A stretch of DNA of 64,000 nucleotides from Myxococcus xanthus (GTDB lineage Bacteria; Myxococcota; Myxococcia; Myxococcales; Myxococcaceae). Numbering within the stretch: position 1 is the first letter of the stretch; every line of letters begins with the position of its first letter. Below the pieces are notes generated by a model. The model had not been told where the DNA came from. It saw nothing but the letters and a program-made list of their open reading frames with translations, and did no database searches. The stretch is from positions 8,288,001 to 8,352,000 of the forward strand of contig NZ_CP017174.1 of NCBI RefSeq assembly GCF_006402735.1, in the 5' to 3' direction. The position numbers and the translations under genes are program-made. Below, piece after piece: positions 8,906-17,924 of this stretch.

Positions 8906-9943
8906 TCAGTCCAGCGCGGGCACGTCGCGGCCCTCGCCGAAGCCCAGGGCCCAGAAGCGCGGCCGGACGGGCTCGCGCGCCAGCAGCCACAGCAGGTGGT
9001 ACTTCGCCTCGTCCTGGCCATCCAGCGCGAGCTCGAAGGTGCCGTAGTGCATGGCCACCGACGTGGCCGAGCGCAGCACCTTGTGCGCCTGGAGGGCTTC
9101 CACCGGTCCCATGTGGACCGGACGGAACGCTGTGGGCCGGTAGGCCCCAATGGGCAGCACCGACAGCCGCATGGGACCGAAGCGCTCGGCCATCATCGCG
9201 AAGTGGGGACCGAAGCCTGTGTCGCCGGCGAAGAACACCGGCCCGCCGGATGTGGCGAGGACGTAGCCCGCCCAGAGCGTCGCCGCGCTGTCGGTGAGCC
9301 CGCGGTTGGAGCGGTGCTGCGCCGGCACCGCCGTCACCGTGCGGCCCGGCGCCACCTCCGTGGACTTCCACCAGTCCAGCTCCACCACGTGCCGGAAGCC
9401 CTCGCCGTCCAGCAGCGACTTGTTGCCCAGACCCACGATGAAGCGCGGATGGTGCGCCTCCTCCAGGCGCCGCAGCGTCGGCAAGTCCATGTGGTCGTAG
9501 TGGTTGTGACTCACCACCACCACGTCGATGGGCGGCAGGTCCTCGAAACGGATGCCCGGAGGCCGCACGCGCTTGGGGCCGATGAAGGGCACCGGGCTCG
9601 GACGGTCCGAATAGATGGGGTCCGTCAGCATGTTGAGCCCGTCCGCCTGGACGAGCACGGTGGCGTGGTTGATGAACGTCACCCGGAGCTGTCCCGGCCC
9701 CATGCGCTCCGGAGGCGGCTTGCCTGGAGCGAATTCCTCGTAGGCCCGCCACGGGCCGCGAGGCCCCTTGCGCAGCGCCTTGAAGACCTCGTCTGGACTC
9801 AGGCGCTTGACGGGCTCCAGGTTCTGGAAGTGCTCACCGTCGAAGTGCTCCGTCACCGGGCCCTGGTGGCGGGGGCCCGCGAAGAGGCAGCCCCCAAGCC
9901 ACGGTGCTGACAGCAGCAGCACCAGCGACAGGAGTTTCGTCAT
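8906..9943 (-). CDS. Metallo-beta-lactamase-fold lipoprotein (NAPE-PLD/UlaG-like hydrolase)
   Basis: 345 aa with a lipoprotein signal (hydrophobic core then LGGC lipobox), so probably membrane-anchored outside the cytoplasm. The metallo-hydrolase motif VVSHNHYDHMD supplies HxHxDH. Other ligand motifs are PAQHRSNRG, FFAGDTGFG and a late MHYGTFEL. This arrangement is typical of the NAPE-phospholipase D/UlaG branch of the superfamily. The substrate is unknown; phosphodiester lipids are plausible from the family. The ATG at 9943 places the signal peptide at the start; an in-frame ATG at 9970 is an alternative. Its stop lies one base beyond the stop of the preceding convergent gene. Confidence 0.8.
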   Translation of the reverse strand: MTKLLSLVLLLSAPWLGGCLFAGPRHQGPVTEHFDGEHFQNLEPVKRLSPDEVFKALRKGPRGPWRAYEEFAPGKPPPERMGPGQLRVTFINHATVLVQADGLNMLTDPIYSDRPSPVPFIGPKRVRPPGIRFEDLPPIDVVVVSHNHYDHMDLPTLRRLEEAHHPRFIVGLGNKSLLDGEGFRHVVELDWWKSTEVAPGRTVTAVPAQHRSNRGLTDSAATLWAGYVLATSGGPVFFAGDTGFGPHFAMMAERFGPMRLSVLPIGAYRPTAFRPVHMGPVEALQAHKVLRSATSVAMHYGTFELALDGQDEAKYHLLWLLAREPVRPRFWALGFGEGRDVPALD

Positions 9944-10133
9944 GGGCCGGGAAGTACGGTCCAGGGACATGGGTGCGGTGCTCCATCCAGACAGGACTGG
10001 GAAGACGCCCGCGCGGCCCGGGCTCGGCGTCCATGTCTCGGCGCGACAGTGGACCGGGTTTGCGCCCGTCCGGCAACCGGTAACACACGTCTGGGGACGC
10101 CACTGCACAGCGGGTGTCACGCACCGGTGATGG

Positions 10134-10159
10134 GCGGAGGAGAACGCCAACGCCTCCGC
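10134..10159 (-). terminator. Hairpin downstream of the type III PKS operon
   Basis: Seven-base stem GCGGAGG/CCTCCGC with a 12-base loop, about 20 bases past the last gene of the operon on the minus strand. There is no U-tract, so it is at best a weak intrinsic terminator or an mRNA-end stabiliser. Confidence 0.35.
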
Positions 10160-10177
10160 GCCCCTCAGCCCCCACGC

Positions 10178-11275
10178 TCACGTCACGATGCCGTGCAGGA
10201 TGCGCTCGAACAGCCAGGGCGTCTTCCCCAGCAGCCGCACCACGGGACGGCGAAGCCAGGGCCGTCGCGCCAGCATGAGCAGCGCGCCCGTCGACCGGGA
10301 GTACTTGCGGAAGACCCGCTGGAAACACTGCTCGTAGGGCATCAGCGCCTCGCGCGTGGCGCCGTGGACGAGCGCTTCCGGTAGCAGGTTCCCCAGCGAC
10401 TCCGCGCACACGAAGGCCAGCGACAGGCCCTCGCCGGTGATGGCATCCACGTAGCCCGCCGCGTCTCCAACCAGCGCGAAGCGGTCGGCGATGCGCGCTC
10501 GGGACACCCGGGCCAGCGGTCCCGCGCCGCGCGGCTGGGAGTCCGGCGCCGAGCCCGAAAACCGCTCCGACAGTTTGGGGAAGCGGGCCAGCAGCGTCTC
10601 GAAGCTCACCCGCCCTTCCACCACGCCGTCCTCCCAGAGGAAGGCCAGGCCCACGCGCCGCACGCCCGCGGGCGTCACGTAGGCCTCCACGCCATGCGCG
10701 AAGTGGATCTCCACATAGGGCGTCCACGGCGCGACCTGGAAGTGTCGTCGCAGGCCGAAACGGCGCGGTCCCGTGGGCTCCATCTCCAGGCCTTCCGCGC
10801 GGCGCAACGGTGAAGCCAGCCCATCCGCGGCCACCAGCATGGCGGCCGCCACCGGGCCTTCGGCCGTATGCAGCACCACACCATCGCTGTCTCTCTGGTG
10901 GGACAGCACCTGCGTGCGCTCGCGCAACTCCACGCCCACCCTGCGCGCCCGCGACACCAGCGCCGTGGCCAGCGCCACGCGCCGCACGCCCAGCGCGCCC
11001 TTGCCCGGGAACAGGCCCTCCGCCGTGCTTCCATCTTCCTGGACGTAGCGGATGCCCACGCAGGGATAGCTGCCCTGGTCATCCAGCAGGGGCAGGACGC
11101 CCAGCCGCTCCAGCACCGCCATGCCGGGAGGCAGCAGCCCTTCGCCACAGGCCTTGTCCACCGGCGCGACGCCACGCTCCAGCACCACGGTGTTCAACCC
11201 GCGCAATGTGGTGGTGATGGCCACCGCCAGCCCCGCGGGCCCTCCGCCCACAATGGCGACGTCATACCGCTTCAT
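10178..11275 (-). CDS. FAD-dependent oxidoreductase, geranylgeranyl-reductase/aromatic hydroxylase type
   Basis: 365 aa flavoprotein: N-terminal dinucleotide-binding GGGPAGLAVA, the CGEGLLPPG motif near 43, and the second FAD motif ALVGDAAGYVDAITGEGLSLA. These features fit the group containing geranylgeranyl reductases and phenolic hydroxylases. It is the last gene of the type III PKS operon, 81 bp after the FAAL gene. In the Streptomyces srs pathway a flavoprotein hydroxylates the alkylresorcinol ring, so a tailoring hydroxylase or reductase role is inferred. Confidence 0.75.
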   Translation of the reverse strand: MKRYDVAIVGGGPAGLAVAITTTLRGLNTVVLERGVAPVDKACGEGLLPPGMAVLERLGVLPLLDDQGSYPCVGIRYVQEDGSTAEGLFPGKGALGVRRVALATALVSRARRVGVELRERTQVLSHQRDSDGVVLHTAEGPVAAAMLVAADGLASPLRRAEGLEMEPTGPRRFGLRRHFQVAPWTPYVEIHFAHGVEAYVTPAGVRRVGLAFLWEDGVVEGRVSFETLLARFPKLSERFSGSAPDSQPRGAGPLARVSRARIADRFALVGDAAGYVDAITGEGLSLAFVCAESLGNLLPEALVHGATREALMPYEQCFQRVFRKYSRSTGALLMLARRPWLRRPVVRLLGKTPWLFERILHGIVT

Positions 11276-11356
11276 GACGAGGCATCCTCCGGGACTCGAA
11301 CTCCCATGACGGCGGGCCTCACGCCGGCGCCGGGCTCGACCGCGCGGACAGCCGAC

Positions 11357-13135
11357 TCACGTGTCGCGCTCCGCGCGGACCATGGCCAGGGCGCTCTTGG
11401 CCATCTCCATCGCGAGCCCCACCGCGCCCACCTTCTTCGGAGGCGCCAGCTCCTCTGCCAGGTAGCGGCGCAGCGCCTCGGCGCGGCGCAGCTTGCCGCT
11501 GGACGTGCGCGGCAACGTTCCTGGCACGAGCATCCGCACGGTGTGAGGCCGCACGCCCGTGGTCTCCACCACCGCCGCGCGGATGCGCTCCTCGACCACG
11601 TCATCCGCCTCCTGCCCCGAGCGCTCGGCGAGGATGAGCAGCGCCTCGTCCTCGCCACCTTCGGGCGTGAAGCCCAGCGCCACCGCGCAGCCCATGCGCA
11701 CGCCCGCCACGTTCTGCAGCGGCTCCTCGAACGCCTGCGGCGCGTGGTTCGCGCCTCGGATGATGACCACGTCCTTCGCCCGGCCCGTGAGGAACAGCTC
11801 GCCCTCCGCGATGAAGCCCAGGTCGCCCGTGTCCAGCCATCCGTCCCGCGTCAGCGTCCGGTCCGTGGCCTGCGCATCCGCGAAGTAGCCGGCCATCAGG
11901 GACGGCCCCCGCGCGAAGACCCGGCCCACGCACCGCTCCGCGAGCGCCTCGCCCGTCTCGCCGCGCACCTCCACCTGGAAGCCCGCCACGGGCATGCCCA
12001 CGCTCACCAACTCACGCGAGCCCTCCGCCACCCGGCCTTCCCGGGCCAGCAGCCCCGCGTCCACGCCCAGCGCGCGCGGCCCCCGCCCCTCCGGCGGGAA
12101 GGTGACGGCGAGCGACGCCTCGGACAGCCCGTACACCGGCCGCAAGGCCCGCGCGGAGAAGCCCCACCGCTCGAAACGCACCGAGAAGCGGCGCAGCGTG
12201 TCCACGGACACCGGCTCCGCGCCGTTGAGCGCGTGCCGCCACGACGACAGGTCCACCCCGTCCAGCTCCGCGTCCTTCACCCGCTTCAAACACAGGCCAT
12301 AGGCGAAGTTGGGCGCGGGAGAGATGTAGCCCCGGTGGCGAGACAGCGCGCGGAGCCACAACGCGGGCCGTGCGAGGAAGGCCTCGGGGGGAATCAGCAC
12401 CAGGCGTCCCGGGTAGTACAGCGCGGACAGCAGACAGCCGATAAGCCCCATGTCGTGGTACAGCGGCAGCCAGCTCACACCCACCCGGGGCACCCCCGCC
12501 CCCAGCGGCATCGCCATCTCCAGCGCCGCGACCTGCGCCAGCAGGGCTTCGTGCGTCAGCGTCACCGGCTTCGGATCCACCGTGGAGCCGGACGAGAACT
12601 GGATGAGCCCCAGCGCGTCCGGCCGCACCGCGACCTCCAGCACATCGTCCCCCCGGGATACGTCCTCCACCGTGTGGCAGCCCAACCGGGGCCGCGCGCG
12701 CTCCACGCTGGGCCCCAGCAGCAGGCGCACGCGGGAGTCCGTCAACACCATCACCGAGCCCGTCACGTGAAGCATCCGCGAGGTCGCGCGGTGGTACTCC
12801 TCCAGCCGCCCCAGCCGCACCGGCGGGTACAACGGCACCGGCACCGCGCCGGCGAGCAACGTGCCGAAGAAGGCGTCCATGAAGGCCGGCGACGTGGGCA
12901 GCAGCAACGCCACCCGGTCACCCTCGCTCACGCCCAGCCGGGCCAGCCCCGCGGCGGTGCACTTCGCCCGGCGGTACACGTCCGCCCAGGGCATGGACAC
13001 CTCGCGCTCGGACGCATCCACGAAGGTGAGCCCCAGCGGCGACGTGCGCCCGGTGTCCGCGAGCGCCGCGTTCACCGTCAGATGCCTGGGCGGAGGCAAC
13101 GCCGGGCCCACCAGTCGCGAGCCAGCGTCCTTCAC
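11357..13135 (-). CDS. Fatty acyl-AMP ligase (FAAL)/acyl-CoA synthetase family
   Basis: 592 aa ANL-superfamily adenylate-forming enzyme. Visible motifs are the P-loop-like FSSGSTVDPK, WLPLYHDMGLIG (highly typical of FAALs), YGLSEAS, GWLDTGDLGF and the C-terminal PRTSSGKLRR with the catalytic Lys. FAALs activate long-chain fatty acids as acyl-AMP and load them onto acyl carrier proteins. The GTG start overlaps the stop of the upstream ACP gene by four bases (GTGA), giving a dedicated ACP partner. It probably supplies the fatty acyl starter for the type III PKS. Confidence 0.88.
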   Translation of the reverse strand: MKDAGSRLVGPALPPPRHLTVNAALADTGRTSPLGLTFVDASEREVSMPWADVYRRAKCTAAGLARLGVSEGDRVALLLPTSPAFMDAFFGTLLAGAVPVPLYPPVRLGRLEEYHRATSRMLHVTGSVMVLTDSRVRLLLGPSVERARPRLGCHTVEDVSRGDDVLEVAVRPDALGLIQFSSGSTVDPKPVTLTHEALLAQVAALEMAMPLGAGVPRVGVSWLPLYHDMGLIGCLLSALYYPGRLVLIPPEAFLARPALWLRALSRHRGYISPAPNFAYGLCLKRVKDAELDGVDLSSWRHALNGAEPVSVDTLRRFSVRFERWGFSARALRPVYGLSEASLAVTFPPEGRGPRALGVDAGLLAREGRVAEGSRELVSVGMPVAGFQVEVRGETGEALAERCVGRVFARGPSLMAGYFADAQATDRTLTRDGWLDTGDLGFIAEGELFLTGRAKDVVIIRGANHAPQAFEEPLQNVAGVRMGCAVALGFTPEGGEDEALLILAERSGQEADDVVEERIRAAVVETTGVRPHTVRMLVPGTLPRTSSGKLRRAEALRRYLAEELAPPKKVGAVGLAMEMAKSALAMVRAERDT

Positions 13136-13413
13136 GGCAGGGCCTCCTCCGGCAGGGGCTCCACCGGAGCCGCGACCCGCTGCGCCACCAGCTTCGCCAG
13201 GTCTCCCACCGTGCGCACGCCCTGCGCGTCCTCTTCGGACAGGCGGATGCGGAAGCGGTTCTCCAGCCCCACCGCCAGCACCGTGAGGCCCAGGCTGTCC
13301 AACTGGAGGTCGCGCACCAGGTCCTGCGAGGGCTCCACCGCGCCCTTCCACTCCAGCTCATCGGTGACGATGCGATGAATCTCCGTCATGACCTCCAGTT
13401 CGCGCTCAGCCAC
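13132..13413 (-). CDS. Acyl carrier protein
   Basis: 93 aa small acidic helical protein with the phosphopantetheine attachment motif LQLDSLGLTV (Ser40). A GTG start at 13413 is preferred because a strong ribosome site GGAGGT sits five bases upstream; an internal ATG at 13389 has an SD that is too close. The gene overlaps the methyltransferase upstream by 8 bp and the FAAL gene downstream by 4 bp. It most likely carries the fatty acyl chain from the FAAL to the type III PKS. Confidence 0.85.
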   Translation of the reverse strand: MAERELEVMTEIHRIVTDELEWKGAVEPSQDLVRDLQLDSLGLTVLAVGLENRFRIRLSEEDAQGVRTVGDLAKLVAQRVAAPVEPLPEEALP

Positions 13414-13981
13414 GTGGCACCTCCGGAATGAAACGAGGGCGATGGGAGAACGCCTGCGCGTACACCTCACCCAGCGCCGCCTCTTCCGCGCGGATTCGCA
13501 CGTAGAGCAGCGCCGCATTGCCCACTGAGAAGACAAGCGCCGTCCACCATGCACCGTGGATGAGCGGCACGCACGCCAGTTCCAACACCACCGCGACATA
13601 GTTGGGATGGCGCAGGAAGCGATAGGGCCCGCCCGTCACCGGCGCCAGCTCCGGTACCACGATGATGCGCGAGTTCCACCGGTCGCCCAACGTGGCGATG
13701 GCCCAGTACCGCAGCCCCTGCGCCAGCACCGCGCCCGCCAACGCCGCCCAGCCCCACGCGCCCGGGAAGCCGCGCCGCAGCAGGAACACCTCCGCCACGC
13801 ACGCCACCAGGAACAGCGTGTGGAACACCACCATGAAGCGGTAGTGCCGCTGCCCCGTCTCCACCCCGCCGCGCGCGAAGGCCCGGGCGGCGTTGCGCTT
13901 GGAGAGCACCAGCTCCACCAGCCGCTCCACGACGAGCGCGGACATGAAACCCAGGAAGAGGGCTTGCGTGGAGGTCACCAT
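13406..13981 (-). CDS. ICMT-family membrane methyltransferase (SrsB-like)
   Basis: 191 aa with about five hydrophobic segments and the isoprenylcysteine carboxyl methyltransferase signature GPYRFLRHPNYVAVVLEL, followed by RIRAEEAALGEVYAQ. Members of this family next to type III PKS genes (SrsB in Streptomyces) methylate the phenolic hydroxyl of alkylresorcinols rather than prenylated cysteine. The start overlaps the PKS stop: the sequence ATGGTGA offers an ATG at 13981 and a GTG at 13978. Translational coupling to the PKS is likely. Confidence 0.8.
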   Translation of the reverse strand: MVTSTQALFLGFMSALVVERLVELVLSKRNAARAFARGGVETGQRHYRFMVVFHTLFLVACVAEVFLLRRGFPGAWGWAALAGAVLAQGLRYWAIATLGDRWNSRIIVVPELAPVTGGPYRFLRHPNYVAVVLELACVPLIHGAWWTALVFSVGNAALLYVRIRAEEAALGEVYAQAFSHRPRFIPEVPRG

Positions 13982-15057
13982 CGCAGCAGCACCATCTCCG
14001 CGCCGAAGCCCGGCCCCATGGCCATCATCACGCCCCACTCCCCTGGCTGCGCGCGGACGGACTCCAGCGTCTCTCCGAGCACGAAGAGCACCGACGCGGA
14101 GGAGAGATTGCCCACCTCGCGCAGGGAGGCCCACGAGCGCTCCAGCGCCGAGGGCGCCAGCTCCAGCGCCTCCTCGAAGGCCTCCAGCACCTTGGGCCCG
14201 CCGGTGTGCGCCACCCAGTGCCGGATGTCCCCGCGCTTCAGTCCATGCTGCGCGAGGAAGCCATCCACGTTGCCCCGGATGTGGTCCTTCACGAGCCCCG
14301 GCACCTTGGCGGACAGCACCACCTTGAAGCCGGTGTCCACCACGTCCCAGCCCATGATGCGCTCGGTGTCCGGGTAGAACACGGAGCGCGACGCCACCAC
14401 GCGCGGCCCTCGCGCCCCCGGGGCAGCCGCGCCTCGGAGCACCGCGCACGCCGCGCCGTCACCGAAGAGGCCGGACGCGATGATGTTCGGAATGGACAGG
14501 TCCTCGCGCTGCAACGTGAGCGAACACAACTCCACGGCGATGACGACCGCTGTGTGCTCCGGAAAGCCGCGCAGGTAGTCCGCCGCCCGGGCCACGCCCG
14601 CCGCGCCCGCCACGCACCCCAGGCCGAAGAGCGGCGTGCGCTTGAAGTCCTCCCGGAAGCGCACGCGGTTGGCCAGCCGCGCGTCGATGCTCGGCGTGGC
14701 GATGCCCGTCACGGTGACGAAGAAGACGTGGTCCACCTCCCCGGGCGTGAGCTCCGCCGCGTCCAGGGCCTGGCGCACCACCGTTTCGCCCAACTCCGTG
14801 GCCGAGCGAATCCAGGCGTCATTGCGCTGCTGGAATGTCAGCAGCGGCGGATAGGCCTCCAGGGGCAACGCCAGATGCCGTCCTCCCACCTGGACGGCGC
14901 GGTGCAGGTCCTCCAGCCGCTCCAGGTTGAAGTGGCGCGTGGCCCACAGCTCGCGGAACGCGGCGATGAGCTGCTCCTGACTGGCGTAGTGCGGCGGGAG
15001 TGCCCGCCCCACGGCACGGATGGAGGGCGAGCGGTCCTGGCCTGAGGCACTGAGCAT
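13975..15057 (-). CDS. Type III polyketide synthase (chalcone/stilbene synthase family)
   Basis: 360 aa homodimeric ketosynthase-type enzyme. The catalytic triad is visible: Cys148 in FGLGCVAGAAG, His284 in WVAHTGGPK and Asn317 in GNLSSASVL. Such enzymes extend an acyl starter with malonyl-CoA and cyclise to resorcinols, pyrones or phloroglucinols. It is the first gene of an operon with a methyltransferase, ACP, FAAL and flavoprotein, pointing to a long-chain phenolic lipid or quinone product. The 239 bp upstream of the ATG (15058-15296) holds its promoter region; no clear operator was recognised there. Confidence 0.9.
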   Translation of the reverse strand: MLSASGQDRSPSIRAVGRALPPHYASQEQLIAAFRELWATRHFNLERLEDLHRAVQVGGRHLALPLEAYPPLLTFQQRNDAWIRSATELGETVVRQALDAAELTPGEVDHVFFVTVTGIATPSIDARLANRVRFREDFKRTPLFGLGCVAGAAGVARAADYLRGFPEHTAVVIAVELCSLTLQREDLSIPNIIASGLFGDGAACAVLRGAAAPGARGPRVVASRSVFYPDTERIMGWDVVDTGFKVVLSAKVPGLVKDHIRGNVDGFLAQHGLKRGDIRHWVAHTGGPKVLEAFEEALELAPSALERSWASLREVGNLSSASVLFVLGETLESVRAQPGEWGVMMAMGPGFGAEMVLLRW

Positions 15058-15296
15058 GGCGTTCCCGGGTCATTCGCGTCGGTGGAGAGTTGACGCTTAA
15101 TCGGAGATAGCGTCCAACGCGATACGGGATGTTCCCGCTTCCGTCTCCCGCGCGAACCTCGCCTGTCCGACTGTCACGCGGATGACGCACACGGCCGTTG
15201 CGGCCGACGCATCAACAACACGTGTCGGGAGCGCCCTGGGCGGTGGCGTCGAAGAAAACCGTCCCGCTCCATGCACAAGCGTTGAACGAACCTTGC

Positions 15297-16883
15297 TCAA
15301 CGCCGGATGAAGGCCGCCACCAGCAACAGGAGCAGCGCCCACGTCAGCCCGCCCGGTGCCGACGAACAGCCACCCTCGTCACGCGGTGGCGGAAGCGGGG
15401 GCGCACCTGGAACCCCCGCGTCGACCCCACCGTCCAGGTCGCCTCCTGGACCTGCGTCGACGCCGCCATCCGGCTCACCGCCCACGCCACCGTCCAGGTC
15501 GACCCCACCGTCCGGGTCGGGTGGTGGCACGGTGGCGCAGGGCGCGCCGGAGTCCTCCCCGGAGATGCACAGCCGCCCATACCGGCCCAGGCCTTCGCGC
15601 CGTCCGTCCACCACGGCGACGATGACGTGCGTGGCGTCCTCGGCGTCCACGCGAGCGGACAGGGTCCCCACGCCGTCCGCGCGTGCGACGCGCAGCACCT
15701 GCGCCGGCGTCACCGCGGCCACCAGCAGGTGGATGGCGGGTGAGTCCTCGCCCTCGGCCGACTCGAAGGAGGCGGTGACAGAAGCCGTTCCACCTTCCAC
15801 CTCGAAGTAGCGCGTCGACGCGGCCGCCACCCGCACGGACGGCTCCGACACCGGCAGCGTGCGCGGCGCGACGGTCAGCGGCGCATAGCCCTCACCGTTC
15901 TCATAACCCGCGCCCTGTGCCCGGCGCGATCCGGTGGCCAGGTTCCACAGGGCGAACTCCGCGAAGGCGGTGTCGAAGTCAGCGCCCCAGTCGCGCTGCA
16001 GCGCCGTCTCCACCAGCACCGGCCAGCGGACCGACGGCGTCACGACGCTCTCCTCCCACAGCGAGCGCACCACCCCATCCCCGAAGCGCTCGCTCAGGAA
16101 CTGGAAGTAGATGCTCGTGCCATAGCTGAAGGACACCGCCGGCCCTTCCGGGTCCAGCACCAGGGTGCGGTCCGGACGCGACAGGTACGAGGCGGTGAAC
16201 CGCTCCAGGTCATCCAGCGCGGGCCGGTAGCGCTCACTGGCCCAGACCGCGGTGCCCTCCGACGCCACGCTGCCCAGGCCCGGATGATAGGCGGCCTGCA
16301 CCGCGTGGAAGAACTCGTGGCTGGCGAGGATGTCCACCGCCTCGCCATAGGACGGGTAGTTGTAGCCCGCGAAGTCGTTCTCCTGGAGCATGTGCCCGGT
16401 GCAGCGCGACGACGCCTCCAGACAGCCGTCCAGCCGGAAGGCTCCGTCCGCGATGCCACCGAAGTCCACCAGGTACACATCGAAGCGGCCGTCGCCGCCG
16501 TTGTCGCTCCCCACCCAGCCGTCATCCGGCGGCAGGCGGAAGCCCAGCCCTTCATAGAAGACGGCGACGCGGTCATACGCGGACGCGACGCTCTCCACCG
16601 CGTCCGGAACACCACTCCCGTCCGCGTCCGCCGCCGGCACGGCGTTGGAACCCGAACGGGAGAAGTGGATGCGGAAGCGCCCCCCAGGGGACACGACCGA
16701 TTCCACCACCTCGCCCTCGTCGAAGCGCGGTGGCATCGCCGAGGGCGAGGTGGGGCGCGCTCCCGCTTGCAGCCCCGCTTCCCACGTCACAAACGAATCG
16801 TGCCGTTCGTGCGGTTCACGCGAAGCCTGCTGGACAGGTCCACACCCGAAAGGGATGAGCAGGAGCAGCGCCCGGAGCTTCAT
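15297..16883 (-). CDS. MYXO-CTERM-anchored zinc metalloprotease-like protein (MXAN_6640 type)
   Basis: 528 aa. A short signal peptide with a lipobox-like FGC is followed by a putative zinc protease domain with HEFFH at 189-193 (HExxH) and an ASEGTAVWASE motif about 20 residues later that could supply the third ligand Glu. The C-terminal third contains Asp/Gly-rich DGGVD repeats and a textbook MYXO-CTERM tail (GGCSSAPGG, hydrophobic helix, RR). The ATG at 16883 overlaps the HmuY-like gene stop (ATGA), so the two are coupled. A surface protease that releases heme from host or prey proteins is an inference from context. Confidence 0.75.
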   Translation of the reverse strand: MKLRALLLLIPFGCGPVQQASREPHERHDSFVTWEAGLQAGARPTSPSAMPPRFDEGEVVESVVSPGGRFRIHFSRSGSNAVPAADADGSGVPDAVESVASAYDRVAVFYEGLGFRLPPDDGWVGSDNGGDGRFDVYLVDFGGIADGAFRLDGCLEASSRCTGHMLQENDFAGYNYPSYGEAVDILASHEFFHAVQAAYHPGLGSVASEGTAVWASERYRPALDDLERFTASYLSRPDRTLVLDPEGPAVSFSYGTSIYFQFLSERFGDGVVRSLWEESVVTPSVRWPVLVETALQRDWGADFDTAFAEFALWNLATGSRRAQGAGYENGEGYAPLTVAPRTLPVSEPSVRVAAASTRYFEVEGGTASVTASFESAEGEDSPAIHLLVAAVTPAQVLRVARADGVGTLSARVDAEDATHVIVAVVDGRREGLGRYGRLCISGEDSGAPCATVPPPDPDGGVDLDGGVGGEPDGGVDAGPGGDLDGGVDAGVPGAPPLPPPRDEGGCSSAPGGLTWALLLLLVAAFIRR

Positions 16884-17818
16884 GGAAGGAAGGCCCACTT
16901 CACGCGGAGCTGCCCCGAGCCGCTCGGCGTCCCCGACGGCAGCTCGTTCGTCGCGTTGCAGTGCTCCTGCACGGCCAGCTCGTAGTAGGACTTCACCTCG
17001 AACTTCACGTGGCGCCCGTCGGCCAGGCGGATGATGAAGACATCCCCCGACATCCTCACGCAGCCCTCGTAGGACCAGAAGCTGCTCAGCGCCATCGTCG
17101 GCCCGGCGAGCCCCGAGTTGTCCGGGATGAACTCACACGTGTCGGTGTACCAGGCGTCGGACTGGAAGGTCAGGTCCGAAGGCACGGACGTCACGGTCTC
17201 AAAGCGGGTGCCCGTGGGCAGCCGCGCCACGCCAATGCAGGACGGGCCGGACGTGCCGCCGTTCAGCCGGATGTAGTAGCGACGGAACGCGATGTCCCAG
17301 CCGTGGTCGCCCAGCGACGTCTGGTCGTCGATGCTGACCCGGGCCAGGCCCTCGGGCGTGAAGCGAGCGTAGGTGTAGGACTGATTCACCGTGAGGCCAC
17401 CGGCGCGGGCGTCGATGTACGAACGGAACTCGCCCGCCGGCGCCTCCTCCTCGTACATCGCCGTCGTCGACGGCGTCGTGAGCAGGTTCAGCCGGTCGAT
17501 GCTCTGCTCGCTGCAGGGCACATCGCTCTGGCACAGCGGCTCCGTGCCCGCATCCGGCTCAGGCTCCGTGCCCGCATCCGGCTCAGGCTCCGTGCCCGCG
17601 TCCGGCTCAGGCTCCGTGCCCGCGTCCGGGTCCGTTCCAGAGTCCGGCGTGGGGTTCGTCCCGGAGTCCGTCTGTCCGGCGTCGGGCACCGGGGTGGGGG
17701 CTTCATCAGACGAACCACAGTTCACCAACAGGGCCAGCGCCATCGCCACGGCGGCCAGCACCCACAGGCCCTGCTTGCCGGCCTTCGTGTGCATCGTTTC
17801 TTCGGTGTGAGTCTTCAT
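16880..17818 (-). CDS. HmuY-like heme-binding lipoprotein
   Basis: 312 aa with signal peptide and lipobox LVNC, a linker of PDAGTEPE repeats, and a C-terminal domain with HGWDIAFRRYYIRLNGG and HVKFEVKSYYE motifs characteristic of the HmuY family. HmuY proteins are surface-exposed heme carriers (hemophore-like). The preceding intergenic region has a Fur-box-like site, consistent with induction in iron limitation. The ATG at 17818 has an upstream GGGAGAGGG element; an ATG at 17794 also gives a good lipoprotein signal. No TonB receptor gene is adjacent in this window. Confidence 0.75.
   Translation of the reverse strand: MKTHTEETMHTKAGKQGLWVLAAVAMALALLVNCGSSDEAPTPVPDAGQTDSGTNPTPDSGTDPDAGTEPEPDAGTEPEPDAGTEPEPDAGTEPLCQSDVPCSEQSIDRLNLLTTPSTTAMYEEEAPAGEFRSYIDARAGGLTVNQSYTYARFTPEGLARVSIDDQTSLGDHGWDIAFRRYYIRLNGGTSGPSCIGVARLPTGTRFETVTSVPSDLTFQSDAWYTDTCEFIPDNSGLAGPTMALSSFWSYEGCVRMSGDVFIIRLADGRHVKFEVKSYYELAVQEHCNATNELPSGTPSGSGQLRVKWAFLP
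17538..17633. repeat. Four tandem 24-bp repeats encoding a PDAGTEPE linker
   Basis: Four consecutive 24-bp units inside the HmuY-like gene, at 17538, 17562, 17586 and 17610. They are nearly identical, with an a/g change in the third and fourth copies and a diverged end in the last. They code for the eight-residue acidic linker between lipid anchor and heme-binding domain and could vary in number by slippage. Confidence 0.85.
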
Positions 17819-17924
17819 CAACGGCCCTCTCCCTCGGATGGTGCGGAGCCGGAGACCACCGATGGCCAGGACAAGACGCACACGGCGCTGTGCCATTCCG
17901 GCCCCCACGCGTGGCACCATAATT

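Noticed and set aside
10868..13378. An 836-codon open frame on the plus strand across the FAAL gene
   Set aside because: It is antisense to a well-supported FAAL with all motifs and is His/Arg/Gln-rich, typical of high-GC shadow frames.
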